From assembly GCF_030246845.1 (NCBI RefSeq), contig NZ_CP126889.1, positions 310,001 through 374,000 on the forward strand: DNA of 64,000 nucleotides, read 5' to 3'. Below the pieces are notes generated by a model. It was given only the letters and a program-made list of their open reading frames with translations. It had not been told where the DNA came from and ran no database searches. Source of the DNA: Enhydrobacter sp. (GTDB taxonomy: Bacteria > Pseudomonadota > Alphaproteobacteria > Reyranellales > Reyranellaceae). A program made the position numbers and the translations under genes. Positions 1 to 9,755 of the stretch are shown piece after piece (the stretch's first letter is position 1; each line of letters starts with the position of its first letter).

Positions 1-144
1 CAGGCCCAGCGCATCGATCAGGATCGACTTGCCCGCGCCCGTCTCGCCGGTCAGCGCGCCCAGCCCGCGATCGGGACCGCGCGCGAAGGTGAGATCGAGC
101 TTTTCGATCAGGACGAAGTCGCGGATCGAAAGCGAGACCAGCAT
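1..144 (-). CDS. recN: DNA repair protein RecN, N-terminal 48 codons (runs off the window)
   Basis: RecN is an SMC-like ATPase that organises broken DNA ends for recombinational repair. Only the start is visible: ATG at 144-142 opens MLVSLSIRDFVLIEKLDL, then a Walker A region reading LTGETGAGKSILIDALGL at the window edge, which is the family hallmark. The rest lies to the left of position 1. It begins 10 bases after the bamD stop in the same direction, and bamD-recN is a common alphaproteobacterial order, so cotranscription with bamD is likely. Alternative SMC-family ATPases (RecF, SbcC) fit the N-terminus less well. Confidence 0.9.
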   Translation of the reverse strand, partial: MLVSLSIRDFVLIEKLDLTFARGPDRGLGALTGETGAGKSILIDALGL

Positions 145-154
145 CGATGTCCGG

Positions 155-976
155 CTAGAACAACCCGAGGAATCCGTGGCTCGACTCGGAGTCGGCCGGC
201 TTGCCCTCGCCGGTCATCAGGTAATAGGTGTCCTGATACCAGTCGCTGCCCGGGAAGTTGTAGCCCAGCACCGCCGCGGTCTCCTTGGCCTCGCTCTTGA
301 CGCCCAGCGCCAGGTAGCATTCGACCAGGCGATGCAGCGCCTCGGGCACGTGGGTGGTCGTCTGGTAGCGCTCGATCACCGTGCGGAAGCGGTTGATGGC
401 GCCGACATACTGCTGGTGCAGCTCGTAGTAGCGGCCGATATCCATCTCCTTGCCGGCGAGATGGTCGATGCAGAGCTCGACCTTGAGGCGGGCGTCGCGT
501 GCGTAGGGCGTGTCGGGGAAGCGCTTGGCGACGTCGGACAGGGCATCGAGCGCCTGCTGCGTCACGTGCTGGTCGCGGCGCACGTCGGAGATCTGCTCGT
601 AGTAGCAGATGCCCTTGAGATAGTAGGCGTAGGGGATGTCCTTGTGCCCGGGATGAAGCTGGATGAAGCGGTCGAGCGCGATGATCGCGTCGTCGTACTT
701 GTTGCTCTGGTAGTAGGCGAAGGCGGCCATGATCTCCGCCTTGGTCGCCCACACCGAATAGGGATGCTGGCGGTCGACTTCCTCGAAGCCCTTGGCGGCG
801 GCCTTGTAGTCCTGCTGGCCGAGAGCGTCGAGCGCGCGGTTGTAGAGCACCTCGACCGGCTGCTCGCGGTAGTTCGTGTCGTCGTCCGAGGAATCGCCGC
901 AACCGGTCAGCGCCACGGCCGCGATGCCCGCCGCGCCGAGCGTCATCAAGGTCCTGATCTTCAACGCCTTCGCCAT
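155..976 (-). CDS. bamD: Outer-membrane assembly lipoprotein BamD
   Basis: BamD is the essential lipoprotein partner of BamA in inserting beta-barrel proteins into the outer membrane. The 273-residue product starts MAKALKIRT and has a lipoprotein signal with lipobox LTGC (Cys26), followed by helical TPR-type repeats (for example YNRALDALGQQDYKAAAKGFEEVDRQ split over two helices, then AFAYYQSNKYDDAIIALDRFI). A longer open frame exists upstream, but the signal peptide fixes the start at 976. It lies between ftsZ and recN, a familiar alphaproteobacterial context. The length is typical of the family. Identification is by motif and context; confidence is high. Confidence 0.93.
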   Translation of the reverse strand: MAKALKIRTLMTLGAAGIAAVALTGCGDSSDDDTNYREQPVEVLYNRALDALGQQDYKAAAKGFEEVDRQHPYSVWATKAEIMAAFAYYQSNKYDDAIIALDRFIQLHPGHKDIPYAYYLKGICYYEQISDVRRDQHVTQQALDALSDVAKRFPDTPYARDARLKVELCIDHLAGKEMDIGRYYELHQQYVGAINRFRTVIERYQTTTHVPEALHRLVECYLALGVKSEAKETAAVLGYNFPGSDWYQDTYYLMTGEGKPADSESSHGFLGLF

Positions 977-1101
977 ATCCCGTCCGTTTCTTCGTGCCGC
1001 GGCGGTTATATCACGCCAAATCACGAATCCACACCGCAGCCCGCCGCGCGTCGCTCGGGGTGAACACACGAGTGTTGTTGGCGGCGCGCTCCCTCGAAAT
1101 G

Positions 1102-1129
1102 AAAAAAGAGGGGCCGGCAAGGGCCCCTC
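1102..1129 (-). terminator. Intrinsic terminator after ftsZ
   Basis: Read on the minus strand, GAGGGGCC, a six-base loop and GGCCCCTC form a perfect 8-bp stem followed directly by six T residues (plus-strand A at 1102-1107). It lies 45 bases beyond the ftsZ stop and should end the long dcw transcript before bamD. Confidence 0.88.
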
Positions 1130-1173
1130 GGAAGTGTGCGTGGAAAGTTGCGCGGTGCGCGTGAGATGCGCCG

Positions 1174-2979
1174 TCAGTTGGCCTGGCGGCGCAGGAAGGC
1201 GGGGATCTGCAGATCGTCGTCGTCGCGCGCCGGCTTGGCCCGCTCGGTGACGTCGATCGAGGTCTGCACCGGCGCCGACCGGACCACCGGCTTGGGCGCA
1301 GGAACGACATTGTCCGGCGCCGGCCGCGACGCGGTCGGCTCGACATGAGCCGGCGCGGCAGGCGCCGCCGGCTTGGCCGTGGCGAAGGCGCCGGTGATGC
1401 GCTGGAAGAGGTTGGGCACACGGTTCTCGCTCGCCGCGGGGCGGGCGACGACCGGGCGTGTTCCGTGCTCGCTCGCGCGCACCGCCGGCCGCAGCGGCGG
1501 CGACGGGCGGGTGACGCGCCAGTCGTCCTCGCCGACCATTGGCTTCTGCTGCGGCGTCGGTGTCGGAGCCGGCGTGGGTGCAGGCGCTGGTGCGGCGGCG
1601 GCCGGTGCCGGAGCCGGCACGGGCGCTGGCGCCACGGGCGGGGCGACGGGCGCGGGCGCCGGCTGGACCGCGACCGGCGCCGGCGCAACGGCCGGCGCTT
1701 CGGGTGCCGCCGGCGTCACCTGCACAGGAGGCGCTTCGACGACCGGAGCCGGCGGTGCCTGCATGACGGCAGGCGCCGGAGCCGGTGCGACCGACGGCGC
1801 AGACGCTGCCGCCGCGATCGACGGCGCGACCGGAGTGATCGCCGGAGCCGACGGCGGGACCGGCGCGACGGGAGCCGGCGCTGCCGCCGCAGCCGGCATC
1901 ACGACCCGGCCGACCGGCGGCGCCGGCGGACGGCTCAACGCCGGCTGGCCGGTCTGTGCCGGACGGTTCATGTCGAGGCTGAGATAGTTCGGCGTCGGCT
2001 GCTGGGCGGCCAGGGCGGCAATGCCGGTCGCCACGACCGACACCCGCATGCGGCCCTGCATGGTGGCGTCGAAGGTCGAGCCGAAGATGATGTTGGCGTC
2101 GGGGTCGACTTCCTCGCGGATGCGGTTGGCCGCCTCGTCGACCTCGTGCAGCGTCATGTCGAGGCCGCCGGTGATGTTGATGAGCACGCCCCTGGCGCCC
2201 TTCATCGAATGGTCCTCAAGCAGCGGGTTGGAGATCGCGCTCTCGGCCGCGACGCGGCTGCGATCCTGGCCCTCGGCCTCGCCGGTGCCCATCATCGCCT
2301 TGCCCATCTCGCCCATCACGGTGCGGATGTCGGCGAAGTCGAGATTGATCAGGCCCGGCATCACCATCAGGTCGGTGACGCCGCGCACGCCCATGTGCAG
2401 CACGTCGTCCGCCATCTTGAAGGCGTCGGCGAAGGTGGTCTTCTCGTTGGCGATCTTGAACAGGTTCTGGTTGGGGATGACGATCAGCGTGTCCACCACC
2501 TTCTCGAGCTCGGTGATGCCCTGATCGGCCGCCTGCATGCGGCGGCGCCCCTCGAAGTGGAACGGCTTGGTGACGACGCCGATGGTCAGGATGCCCTGCT
2601 CGCGCGCCGCCGCGGCGATCACGGGCGCCGCGCCGGTGCCGGTGCCGCCGCCCATGCCGGCGGTGACGAACACCATGTTGGCGCCGTCGAGAAGCTGCAG
2701 GATCTCGGGCAGCGCCTCCTCGGCCGCCTGGCGGCCGACCTCGGGCCGCGCCCCGGCGCCCAGGCCCTGGGTCACCGTGATGCCGAGCTGCACGCGGCGG
2801 TCGGCGAGCGACTGGCCCAGCGCCTGCGCGTCGGTGTTGGCGACGATGAACTCGACGCCCTCCAGCGAGGCGCTGATCATGTTGTTGACGGCGTTTCCGC
2901 CCGCGCCACCGATGCCGATCACGGTGATACGCGGCTTAATCTCCGACTCCTTCTGAGGGAGACTGAGGTTGATGGTCAT
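1174..2979 (-). CDS. ftsZ: Cell division GTPase FtsZ with a very long Pro/Ala linker
   Basis: FtsZ is the bacterial tubulin that polymerises into the division ring. The GTPase core spans about residues 15-325, with [14 protein letters not shown] near 21-34 and the tubulin signature GGGTGTGAA at 110-118. Residues about 330-585 are an almost pure Pro/Ala/Val linker, followed by the conserved tail [10 protein letters not shown] that binds FtsA and other partners. At 601 residues it is much longer than E. coli FtsZ (383). The ATG at 2979 (MTINLSL) is preferred over an in-frame GTG at 2997 because GGAG precedes it at good spacing. It is the last gene of the dcw cluster, separated from ftsA by 144 bases that probably hold an extra promoter, and is followed by a terminator. 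Confidence 0.97.
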   Translation of the reverse strand: MTINLSLPQKESEIKPRITVIGIGGAGGNAVNNMISASLEGVEFIVANTDAQALGQSLADRRVQLGITVTQGLGAGARPEVGRQAAEEALPEILQLLDGANMVFVTAGMGGGTGTGAAPVIAAAAREQGILTIGVVTKPFHFEGRRRMQAADQGITELEKVVDTLIVIPNQNLFKIANEKTTFADAFKMADDVLHMGVRGVTDLMVMPGLINLDFADIRTVMGEMGKAMMGTGEAEGQDRSRVAAESAISNPLLEDHSMKGARGVLINITGGLDMTLHEVDEAANRIREEVDPDANIIFGSTFDATMQGRMRVSVVATGIAALAAQQPTPNYLSLDMNRPAQTGQPALSRPPAPPVGRVVMPAAAAAPAPVAPVPPSAPAITPVAPSIAAAASAPSVAPAPAPAVMQAPPAPVVEAPPVQVTPAAPEAPAVAPAPVAVQPAPAPVAPPVAPAPVPAPAPAAAAPAPAPTPAPTPTPQQKPMVGEDDWRVTRPSPPLRPAVRASEHGTRPVVARPAASENRVPNLFQRITGAFATAKPAAPAAPAHVEPTASRPAPDNVVPAPKPVVRSAPVQTSIDVTERAKPARDDDDLQIPAFLRRQAN

Positions 2980-3123
2980 ACGGCTTTCTCCACGCAAACG
3001 AGAGGGTAATCTGCTCGGAGCGGCAGGTTGGACCCCTCTTGCGGGAAGCCCTTACCCTGCCACCGACTTATTCTTTCTTATCAACATCTCTTGGGGACAG
3101 TTTCGTCCCATACAACATATTGC

Positions 3124-4359
3124 CTAAAAGTTTTCCCTAATCCAACTGCCAATCCGGCCGATTCGAGTCGACGGCGGCTCGACGACCGCCGGTTGCGACT
3201 GCGCCGGCGCGTGATGCAGGAGCGCGTAGGAGAGAAGGCCGGCGGCCGCGGAAAAGGCCGGCCCGCCGGTCGAATCCGCCAGTCCCGCGAGCCTGAGCGG
3301 GGCGCCGATGCGCACCTTCTTGTTGAGGATCGCCGACGCCACCTCGCCCACACCGTCGAGCTGGCAGGCGCCGCCGACCAGGACGGCGCGTCCGCCGGCC
3401 AACTTATCCACACCGCTGGCCTCGAGCCGGCTGCGCACCAGCTCGAACGTCTCCTCGATGCGCGGGCGGATGATGCCGACCAGGATCGAGCGCGGGATGT
3501 GGTTGGGCTGCGTGCGGTCCTCCTCGCCGATCAGCGGCACGTCGACGATGTCGTACTCGTCGTTGGGCTTGGCGACGGCGCGGCCGATCTGGGTCTTCAT
3601 GCGCTCGGCATGGGCCAGCGGCGTGGCGAGCCCGCGGGCGATGTCGCGCGTGACATGGTCGCCGCCCACCGGGATCGAATCGACGTGCACGAGATTGCCC
3701 TCGTAGAACACGGCGATCGAGGTCGTGCCGCCGCCCATGTCGATCAGCGTGACGCCCAGGTCGCGCTCGTCGGCCACCAGCGAGCTCAGGCCGGCGGCGT
3801 GGCTCGCCACCACCCGGTCGGCGATCTCGAGATGGGCGCGGCGCACGCAGACCTGCAGGTTGCGCATCGAGCCGCTGGCCGCCGTCACGAGATGGACGTC
3901 GACGCCCAGCCGCTCGCCGAACATGCCGCGCGCGTCGCGCACCGACGTGCCGTCGACGGTATAGCCGATCGCCTCGGAATGGATGATGTCGCGGTCCGCC
4001 GTCTCGGCCGGCAGGTGGATGTGCTGCTGCACGCGGCGCACGTCGCGCTCGCCGATCTCGTGATGGCCGATGCCGACTTCCAGCGTCTGGGTATGCGAGG
4101 CCGGCGAGCCGCCGCTCACGCCGACGATCACCTCGCGCACCTGCTCGCCGCACATCTCCTCGGCGGTCGAGACTGCCGTCGAGATGGCCCGCGTCGCCGC
4201 CTCCATGTCGATGATGTTGCCGGTGCGCATGCCGAGGGCGGGCTGATGGCCGATACCGACGACCCGCAGCCCCTGCCCGTCGACCCGCGCCACGAAGCAG
4301 ACGACCTTGCTGGTTCCGATATCGAGCGCCGCGATGACGCCGTTCCTTGTCTTGGCCAC
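3124..4359 (-). CDS. ftsA: Cell division protein FtsA
   Basis: FtsA is an actin-fold ATPase that anchors FtsZ filaments to the membrane. The 411-residue protein opens MAKTRNGVIAALDIGTSKVV, the phosphate-1 loop of the actin/Hsp70 fold, and has the phosphate-2 loop VTLIDMGGGTTSIAVF near the middle and AVLVGGACQLDGV further on. The last residues, about IGRIGSWIRENF, form the amphipathic helix that docks on the membrane. It lies between ftsQ (21-base gap) and ftsZ, as in most Gram-negative dcw clusters. Length and motifs are ordinary. Confidence 0.97.
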   Translation of the reverse strand: MAKTRNGVIAALDIGTSKVVCFVARVDGQGLRVVGIGHQPALGMRTGNIIDMEAATRAISTAVSTAEEMCGEQVREVIVGVSGGSPASHTQTLEVGIGHHEIGERDVRRVQQHIHLPAETADRDIIHSEAIGYTVDGTSVRDARGMFGERLGVDVHLVTAASGSMRNLQVCVRRAHLEIADRVVASHAAGLSSLVADERDLGVTLIDMGGGTTSIAVFYEGNLVHVDSIPVGGDHVTRDIARGLATPLAHAERMKTQIGRAVAKPNDEYDIVDVPLIGEEDRTQPNHIPRSILVGIIRPRIEETFELVRSRLEASGVDKLAGGRAVLVGGACQLDGVGEVASAILNKKVRIGAPLRLAGLADSTGGPAFSAAAGLLSYALLHHAPAQSQPAVVEPPSTRIGRIGSWIRENF

Positions 4360-4380
4360 GATTGTCCCCCGTGCTTCACG

Positions 4381-5295
4381 CTACACTTTCGACTGCGCCT
4401 GCTTGCCCGTCGCCGCCGCCGGCGGATCGTCGGCCGAGCCGCGCTTCCTGAGATAGAGCTTGTCCGGCAGGCGAAGATCGATCACGCCGAACTCGCGCGA
4501 CAACAGCCTGTAGTCCTGGTCGAGCTTGGCCAGCCGCTGCAGGGCGGCGACCGCATCCTCCTCCGGCAGCTTGACCTCGACCTCGTTCTTCAGGATCAGG
4601 TTCCAGCGCCGCTGGCCGACCCAGACGGCCGAGCGCACCTGCTTGGCGATCTGCGGCTCGTAGGCGAGCAGCAGCAGGAGATCGCCGACATGCTCCGGCG
4701 CGCCGGTCCCGCCCAGCAGCAGCAGCCGGTCGGCACCGGGCGGCAGGCGGCTCGCGCGCACGGTGCGACCGTTCTGGTCGATCAGCGTGTATTCGTTGCC
4801 GTTCTGCCAGATCGCGACGGCGCGGCGTTCCTTCAACGTCACGTAGAGCGTATCGGGCAGCCGCCGCTCGACCGTGGCGCTCGCCACCCAGTCGATCGCC
4901 TCGAGCCGGTGCCGCGCCGCCTCGAGGTCGATGCCCAGCAGCGAATCGCCCGCCTTGACGTTGAGCGCGGCGAGGATCGCCTCGCGCGTGACATAGTCGC
5001 GGCCCTCCACCGTCACGTCGGCGAGCTTGAAGGGCGTGATCGCGCGCAGCACGTGATGCGTGACCTCGGCGACGTGCGCCTGGGCTTCGGCGACCCAGCC
5101 CTGGCGCCAGGCGACCCAGCCGCCGCTGCCGCCCAGCCCCAGCAGAAGCACGACGAGGCCGAGCAGCACCGGCCGGCGCCAGATCGGCCGGCTCGGCTTG
5201 CGCGGCGTGGCGCGCTTCCTCTTGCGCCGCCGGTCGTAGTCGCGCTTGCGCGGCACGCCGCCGGACGAGGTCGGGTTGCGCGTCGGCGCCTTCAT
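4381..5295 (-). CDS. ftsQ: Cell division protein FtsQ
   Basis: FtsQ is a bitopic inner-membrane protein that recruits FtsB/FtsL and controls septal synthesis. The 304-residue product has a strongly basic cytoplasmic tail (residues 1-40, with RKRDYDRRRKRKR), one membrane span (PVLLGLVVLLLGLGGSGGWVAW), then the POTRA domain (FKLADVTVEGRDYVTREAILAAL) and the FtsQ beta domain. ATG at 5295 overlaps the ddl stop as ATGA, which fixes the start and suggests translational coupling. A longer in-frame opening to 5517 lies inside ddl and is rejected. Confidence 0.95.
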   Translation of the reverse strand: MKAPTRNPTSSGGVPRKRDYDRRRKRKRATPRKPSRPIWRRPVLLGLVVLLLGLGGSGGWVAWRQGWVAEAQAHVAEVTHHVLRAITPFKLADVTVEGRDYVTREAILAALNVKAGDSLLGIDLEAARHRLEAIDWVASATVERRLPDTLYVTLKERRAVAIWQNGNEYTLIDQNGRTVRASRLPPGADRLLLLGGTGAPEHVGDLLLLLAYEPQIAKQVRSAVWVGQRRWNLILKNEVEVKLPEEDAVAALQRLAKLDQDYRLLSREFGVIDLRLPDKLYLRKRGSADDPPAAATGKQAQSKV

Positions 5296-6221
5296 GCCGG
5301 CCGCCTCGCGTGATCGACCATCCAGGTCATGAGCTCGGACCACGAGATGCCCGCCCACTTCGCCTGCTCGGGCGCGAGCGAGAGCGGCGTCATGCCGGGC
5401 TGGGTGTTGAGCTCCAGCATCACCAGCCCCGTGGTGCCGGGCTTGCTGTCGTCCCAGCGCAGGTCGGCACGGCTCAGCCCGTCGCAGCGCAGCGCCTGGT
5501 GCGCCATCAGCGCCCACTGCCGCGCCTGCTCGTAGACCTCGGCCGGGATCGGCGCGGGGATCAGATGCTCGGTGATGCCGTCGGTGTACTTGGCCTCGTA
5601 GTCGTAGAAGCGCGTGCGCGGGCGCAGCTCGGTGACCGCCACCGCCTTGTCGCCCATCACCGCCACGGTGAGCTCGCGGCCCGCCACGTACTTCTCGATC
5701 AGCACGCGCTCGCCGAACGCCGCCTCGGCCGCCTCGACCGCGGCGAGGTTGTCGCCCTCGCGCACGATATGGACGCCGACGCTGGAGCCCTGGTCGATCG
5801 GCTTCACGACATAGGGACGCGGCATGGGATCGCCCGACACCAGCGCGCGCCGCTCGACCACCCTGCCCTCGGCGACACGGATGCCGATCGAGGTGAAGAC
5901 GTGCCGCGACATCGGCTTGTCCATGGCGATGGCCGAGGCCAGCACGCCGGAATGGGTGTAGGGCACGGCCAGGATCTCGAGCACGCCCTGGATGCAGCCG
6001 TCCTCGCCGTACCTGCCGTGCAGGGCGTTGAACACGACATCCGGACCGCCGCCGTCCGCCGGCCGCAGGAAGTCGACCAGCGCCCGGAGGTCGCGCTTCA
6101 CGTCGTACTCGATCACCGTGTGGCCGCCCTCGCGCAGACCCGCGGCGCAGGCCTTGCCGCTCACCAGCGACACCTCGCGCTCGGGCGACCAGCCGCCCAT
6201 CAGGACCGCGACCGTGCTCAT
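5292..6221 (-). CDS. ddl: D-alanine--D-alanine ligase
   Basis: Ddl joins two D-alanines with ATP to make the dipeptide added by MurF. The 309-residue protein begins [19 protein letters not shown], the classic Ddl N-terminus, and carries the ATP-grasp elements [14 protein letters not shown] and [15 protein letters not shown], with [13 protein letters not shown] near the C-terminus holding metal and substrate ligands. Its ATG at 6221 overlaps the murB stop (ATGA), and its stop overlaps the ftsQ start the same way. Length is normal (about 300-310). Confidence 0.97.
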   Translation of the reverse strand: MSTVAVLMGGWSPEREVSLVSGKACAAGLREGGHTVIEYDVKRDLRALVDFLRPADGGGPDVVFNALHGRYGEDGCIQGVLEILAVPYTHSGVLASAIAMDKPMSRHVFTSIGIRVAEGRVVERRALVSGDPMPRPYVVKPIDQGSSVGVHIVREGDNLAAVEAAEAAFGERVLIEKYVAGRELTVAVMGDKAVAVTELRPRTRFYDYEAKYTDGITEHLIPAPIPAEVYEQARQWALMAHQALRCDGLSRADLRWDDSKPGTTGLVMLELNTQPGMTPLSLAPEQAKWAGISWSELMTWMVDHARRPA

Positions 6222-7162
6222 GCCGGCGCTCCCGCCTCCACTCTCGCCTTGGCCTCGCCGATGCGGCGGATCTCCCACTCGAGCCGGATGCCGCTGTGCT
6301 CCAGCACGCGGCGGCGCACCTCCTCGCCCAGCGCCTCGATGTCGGCGGCCGTCGCGGCGCCGAGATTGACCAGGAAGTTGCAATGCTTGTCCGACACCTG
6401 CGCGTCGCCGATCCGAAGCCCGCGGCAGCCGGCGCGGTCGATCAGCTCCCACGCCTTGTGGCCGGACGGATTGGTGAAGGTCGAGCCGCCGGTGCGGCTG
6501 CGCGGCTGGGACTCGGTGCGGGCGCTGTCGATCTCGGCGATGCGGCGCGCGATCGTCATCTGGTCGCCGGGCCTGCCGCGCAAGGTCGCCGAAGTGAAGA
6601 TCCAGTCGGACGGTGCATCGCTGTGACGATAGCGAAAACCGAGCTTCGCCGGGAGAACATCGTGCAGCGCGCCGCCGCGATCGACCGCTTGCGCCCCAAC
6701 CAGCACATCGGCCAGCTCGCCGCCATAGGCGCCGGCATTCATGCGCAGCGCGCCGCCGATCGTGCCGGGAATGCCACTCAGGAACTCCAGCCCTTCGAGC
6801 GCATGGTCGCGCGCGGTGAGGGCGACGTTGAGATCGAGCGCGCCCGCGCCCGCCGTCACCTCGTCGCCCTCGACCGCCACGCCGGCGAAGCCGCGCATCA
6901 GGCGGATCACCACGCCGCCCACGCCGCCGTCGCGCACCAGCAGGTTCGAGCCCACGCCCAGCACGGTGACCGGCACGTCGGCCGGCAGCGCCGCGAGGAA
7001 GCTCGCCAGATCCTCGGTGTCGGCCGGACGGAACAGCACCTCGGCCGGCCCGCCGGTGCGGAACCAGGTCTGCGGACCGATCGGCGCGTCGGCCGTCAGC
7101 CGGCCGCGCGGCCTGGGGAGCCGGTCGATCAGATGGCTGCGGGAGGCCGCGAGCGCCGTCAT
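6218..7162 (-). CDS. murB: UDP-N-acetylenolpyruvoylglucosamine reductase
   Basis: MurB is the FAD enzyme that reduces UDP-GlcNAc-enolpyruvate to UDP-MurNAc with NADPH. The 314-residue sequence has the FAD-binding segments [19 protein letters not shown] and [23 protein letters not shown], and the active-site region [20 protein letters not shown], where Ser replaces the Cys of some homologues in the usual way. It is the short type lacking the E. coli C-terminal extension, as in many alphaproteobacteria. It overlaps murC and ddl by ATGA at both ends. Confidence 0.96.
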   Translation of the reverse strand: MTALAASRSHLIDRLPRPRGRLTADAPIGPQTWFRTGGPAEVLFRPADTEDLASFLAALPADVPVTVLGVGSNLLVRDGGVGGVVIRLMRGFAGVAVEGDEVTAGAGALDLNVALTARDHALEGLEFLSGIPGTIGGALRMNAGAYGGELADVLVGAQAVDRGGALHDVLPAKLGFRYRHSDAPSDWIFTSATLRGRPGDQMTIARRIAEIDSARTESQPRSRTGGSTFTNPSGHKAWELIDRAGCRGLRIGDAQVSDKHCNFLVNLGAATAADIEALGEEVRRRVLEHSGIRLEWEIRRIGEAKARVEAGAPA

Positions 7163-8637
7163 GCCGCCGACCCGCTGTTGAAGGGGCCCGGATCGTTGGC
7201 GATGGCGCGCGGGCCCGCCTGCTCGGCCGCGATCTGGCGGAGCTGGCCCGGCAGGGCGTGCGCCCACGAGGTGATGTTGCCGGCACCCAGGCACACCACC
7301 ACGTCGCCCGGCCGCGCGATCTGCCAGACGAGCGCCGGCAGGTCGCCCGGCGCGTCGAGCGGCATGACCTCGCGATGGCCGGCGCGTCTCACGAGGCTCA
7401 CCAGCATGTCGCGGTTGACACCGGCGATCGGCATCTCGCCGGCGGCATAGACGTCGGCGATGATCACGGTGTCGGCATCGGCGAAGCAGGTCGCGAACTC
7501 GTCGCGCAGCGAGGCGAGCCGCGTGTAGCGGTGCGGCTGCATCACCGCGATCACGCGGCCCGAGCCGCCATAGGCCTGGCGCGCCGCGCGCAGGACGGCG
7601 GCGATCTCCACCGGATGGTGGCCGTAGTCGTCGATCACGGTGATGCCGTGCGCCTCGCCTGTCCGGGTGAAGCGCCGCTTGACGCCCGAGAACGAGCCCA
7701 GCGCGCGGCGGATCACCTCGTCGGGCAGCCCCATCTCCTGCGCCACCGCGATGGCGGCGAGCGCGTTCTGCACGTTGTGCTGCCCGAACATCGGCAGCCT
7801 GAGCCCCTCGATCGAGCGCGATTCGTTGGTGACGCGGTTGGCGATCAGCACGTCGAAGTCCGCCCCGGTGCGATCGAGCCGCAGGTTCGTCCCGCGCACG
7901 TCGGCATTGACGCCAAGGCCGTAGGTGACGATCCGCCGGTCGGCGATGCGCGGGATCAGCGCCTGCACCTCGGGATGGTCGGCGCACAGCACGGCGAAGC
8001 CGTAGAACGGCAGGTTCTCGACGAAGCGCACGAAGGCGTCGCGCAGCGCGTCGAAGGTGCCGTAGTGGTCGAGATGCTCGGGATCGACGTTGGTGACGAT
8101 GGCGATGGTGGCGGGCAGGCGCAGGAACGAGCCGTCCGACTCGTCGGATTCGACCACCATCCAGTCGCCGGCGCCGATGCGGGCGTTGGTGCCGTAGGCG
8201 TTGATGATGCCGCCGTTGATCACGGTCGGATCGAGCCCGCCGGCGTCGAGCATCGAGGCGACCATCGAGGTGGTCGTGGTCTTGCCGTGCGTGCCGCCGA
8301 CCGCGATCGACCATTTGAGCCGCATCAGCTCGCCCAGCATCTCGGCGCGCCGCACCACCGGCACCAGCCGCGCCCGCGCCGCCAGCACCTCGGGATTGTC
8401 CTTCTTGACCGCGCTCGAGACCACCACGACCTGGGCGTTGCCGAGATTGTCGGCACGATGGCCGATCGCGACCCTGATGCCGAGCTCGGCCAGCCGGCGC
8501 GTGTTGGCGCCCTCGGCCACGTCGCTGCCCTGCACCTTGTAGCCGAGGTTGTGCAGCACCTCGGCGATGCCCGACATGCCGATGCCGCCGATGCCGACGA
8601 AATGAATGAGACCGATATCGAGCGGCAGCGCCCTCAT
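7159..8637 (-). CDS. murC: UDP-N-acetylmuramate--L-alanine ligase
   Basis: MurC adds L-alanine to UDP-MurNAc, the first amino-acid step of peptidoglycan precursor synthesis. The 492-residue protein has the N-terminal Rossmann motif [16 protein letters not shown] (residues 11-26), the Mur-ligase P-loop [10 protein letters not shown] at 114-123, and the central [10 protein letters not shown] and C-terminal [10 protein letters not shown] motifs of the family. ATG at 8637 overlaps the murG stop (ATGA), and the gene ends over the murB start. Length is typical. Confidence 0.97.
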   Translation of the reverse strand: MRALPLDIGLIHFVGIGGIGMSGIAEVLHNLGYKVQGSDVAEGANTRRLAELGIRVAIGHRADNLGNAQVVVVSSAVKKDNPEVLAARARLVPVVRRAEMLGELMRLKWSIAVGGTHGKTTTTSMVASMLDAGGLDPTVINGGIINAYGTNARIGAGDWMVVESDESDGSFLRLPATIAIVTNVDPEHLDHYGTFDALRDAFVRFVENLPFYGFAVLCADHPEVQALIPRIADRRIVTYGLGVNADVRGTNLRLDRTGADFDVLIANRVTNESRSIEGLRLPMFGQHNVQNALAAIAVAQEMGLPDEVIRRALGSFSGVKRRFTRTGEAHGITVIDDYGHHPVEIAAVLRAARQAYGGSGRVIAVMQPHRYTRLASLRDEFATCFADADTVIIADVYAAGEMPIAGVNRDMLVSLVRRAGHREVMPLDAPGDLPALVWQIARPGDVVVCLGAGNITSWAHALPGQLRQIAAEQAGPRAIANDPGPFNSGSAA

Positions 8638-9755
8638 ACGACGACTCCTGACGGCGTAAGGGTGGGAGAGATCAGCTCGCCGACGACGTCGGCCAGCCGT
8701 GCCGCGGCATCCGGCCGGCCGGCAGCATGCGCGGCGCGCGCCATCTCGTCGAGGCGGTGCGGCGCCGCAACGAGCGCGGCGAGCTGCGCGGCGAGCGTGG
8801 CCGGGATGAAGTCGGCCTGCGGGATCACGATGCAGGCGCCGGCGGCCTCGAAAGCGCGGGCATTGGCCATCTGGTGGTCGTCGGCGGCGTAAGGATAGGG
8901 GATCAGGATCGAGGGCCGGCCGATGGCGGCCAGCTCGGCCACGGTCGAGGCGCCGGAACGGCCGATCACCAGATGCGCCGAGGCGAGGCGCTGCGGCAGG
9001 TCGGGAAAGAAGGGCGCGAGATCGGCGACGATGCGCGCCTGCGCGTAGAGCCGGCGCACGCCTTCGATATCCTCGGGCCGGCACTGCTGGACGAGCCTCA
9101 GTCTCGCGCGCAGCTCGGGCGGCAGGGACAGGATCGCCTCGGGCACGACCTGGCTGAACGAGGCGGCGCCCTGGCTGCCGCCGAAGATCAGGATGTCGAC
9201 CACCCGCCCCGGCCCGGGCGCGCGGTAGGTCGCGCCCCTGAGCGCCCGCACCGGCTCGCGCACCGGATTGCCGACGAGGCGCGTGCGGGCATCGCCGGCG
9301 GCCAGATGGCGGGTGCGCGCGAAGGAGGTCGCCACGCGCACCGCGCCGCCCAGCACCAGCCGGTTGGCCTTGCCCAGCACCGCGTTCTGCTCGTGCAGCA
9401 TCGCCGGCATGCGGCGCAGCCGGGCGGCCAGCATGGTCGGCACCGAGGCGTAGCCGCCGAAGCCCACGACCGCCGACGGACCGATGCGGCCGAGCGCCCG
9501 CCAGGCATCGAACAGCCCGGCGCCCAGCAGCAGCAATGCAACCAGGCGCGCGCTCAGCGAGCCGCTGGGGCTCGCCGAGTGGATATAGTGGATCGGCCGG
9601 TGCGCCAGCGCGCCCTGCCACTGCCGGCCGCGCGCGTCGGTCACCAGCGCGAACGGCACGCCGCGCGCCTCGAGCTCGCCGGCCAGCGCCTCGGCCGGGA
9701 ACACGTGCCCGCCGGTGCCGCCGGTCGCGAGGACGACGGGGCGCGGTCCCGCCAT
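8634..9755 (-). CDS. murG: Lipid II synthase MurG (GT28 glycosyltransferase)
   Basis: MurG transfers GlcNAc from UDP-GlcNAc to lipid I at the cytoplasmic face of the membrane, making lipid II. The 373-residue protein has the G-loop [10 protein letters not shown] at 12-21, a second glycine-rich loop FGGSQGA and the nucleotide-sugar-binding stretch [26 protein letters not shown]. The start is one base into the ftsW stop (TGATG), so reinitiation is likely. Family length is 350-375. Confidence 0.97.
   Translation of the reverse strand: MAGPRPVVLATGGTGGHVFPAEALAGELEARGVPFALVTDARGRQWQGALAHRPIHYIHSASPSGSLSARLVALLLLGAGLFDAWRALGRIGPSAVVGFGGYASVPTMLAARLRRMPAMLHEQNAVLGKANRLVLGGAVRVATSFARTRHLAAGDARTRLVGNPVREPVRALRGATYRAPGPGRVVDILIFGGSQGAASFSQVVPEAILSLPPELRARLRLVQQCRPEDIEGVRRLYAQARIVADLAPFFPDLPQRLASAHLVIGRSGASTVAELAAIGRPSILIPYPYAADDHQMANARAFEAAGACIVIPQADFIPATLAAQLAALVAAPHRLDEMARAAHAAGRPDAAARLADVVGELISPTLTPSGVVV

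Noticed and set aside
1345..3009. Long plus-strand open frame (554 codons) opposite ftsZ
   Set aside because: It is antisense to a certain ftsZ, has an Arg/Gly/Ala-biased composition typical of GC-rich shadow frames, and no recognisable domain.
3028..5313. 761-codon plus-strand frame opposite ftsA and ftsQ
   Set aside because: Antisense shadow of two well-identified genes; His/Asp/Arg-rich composition and no motifs.
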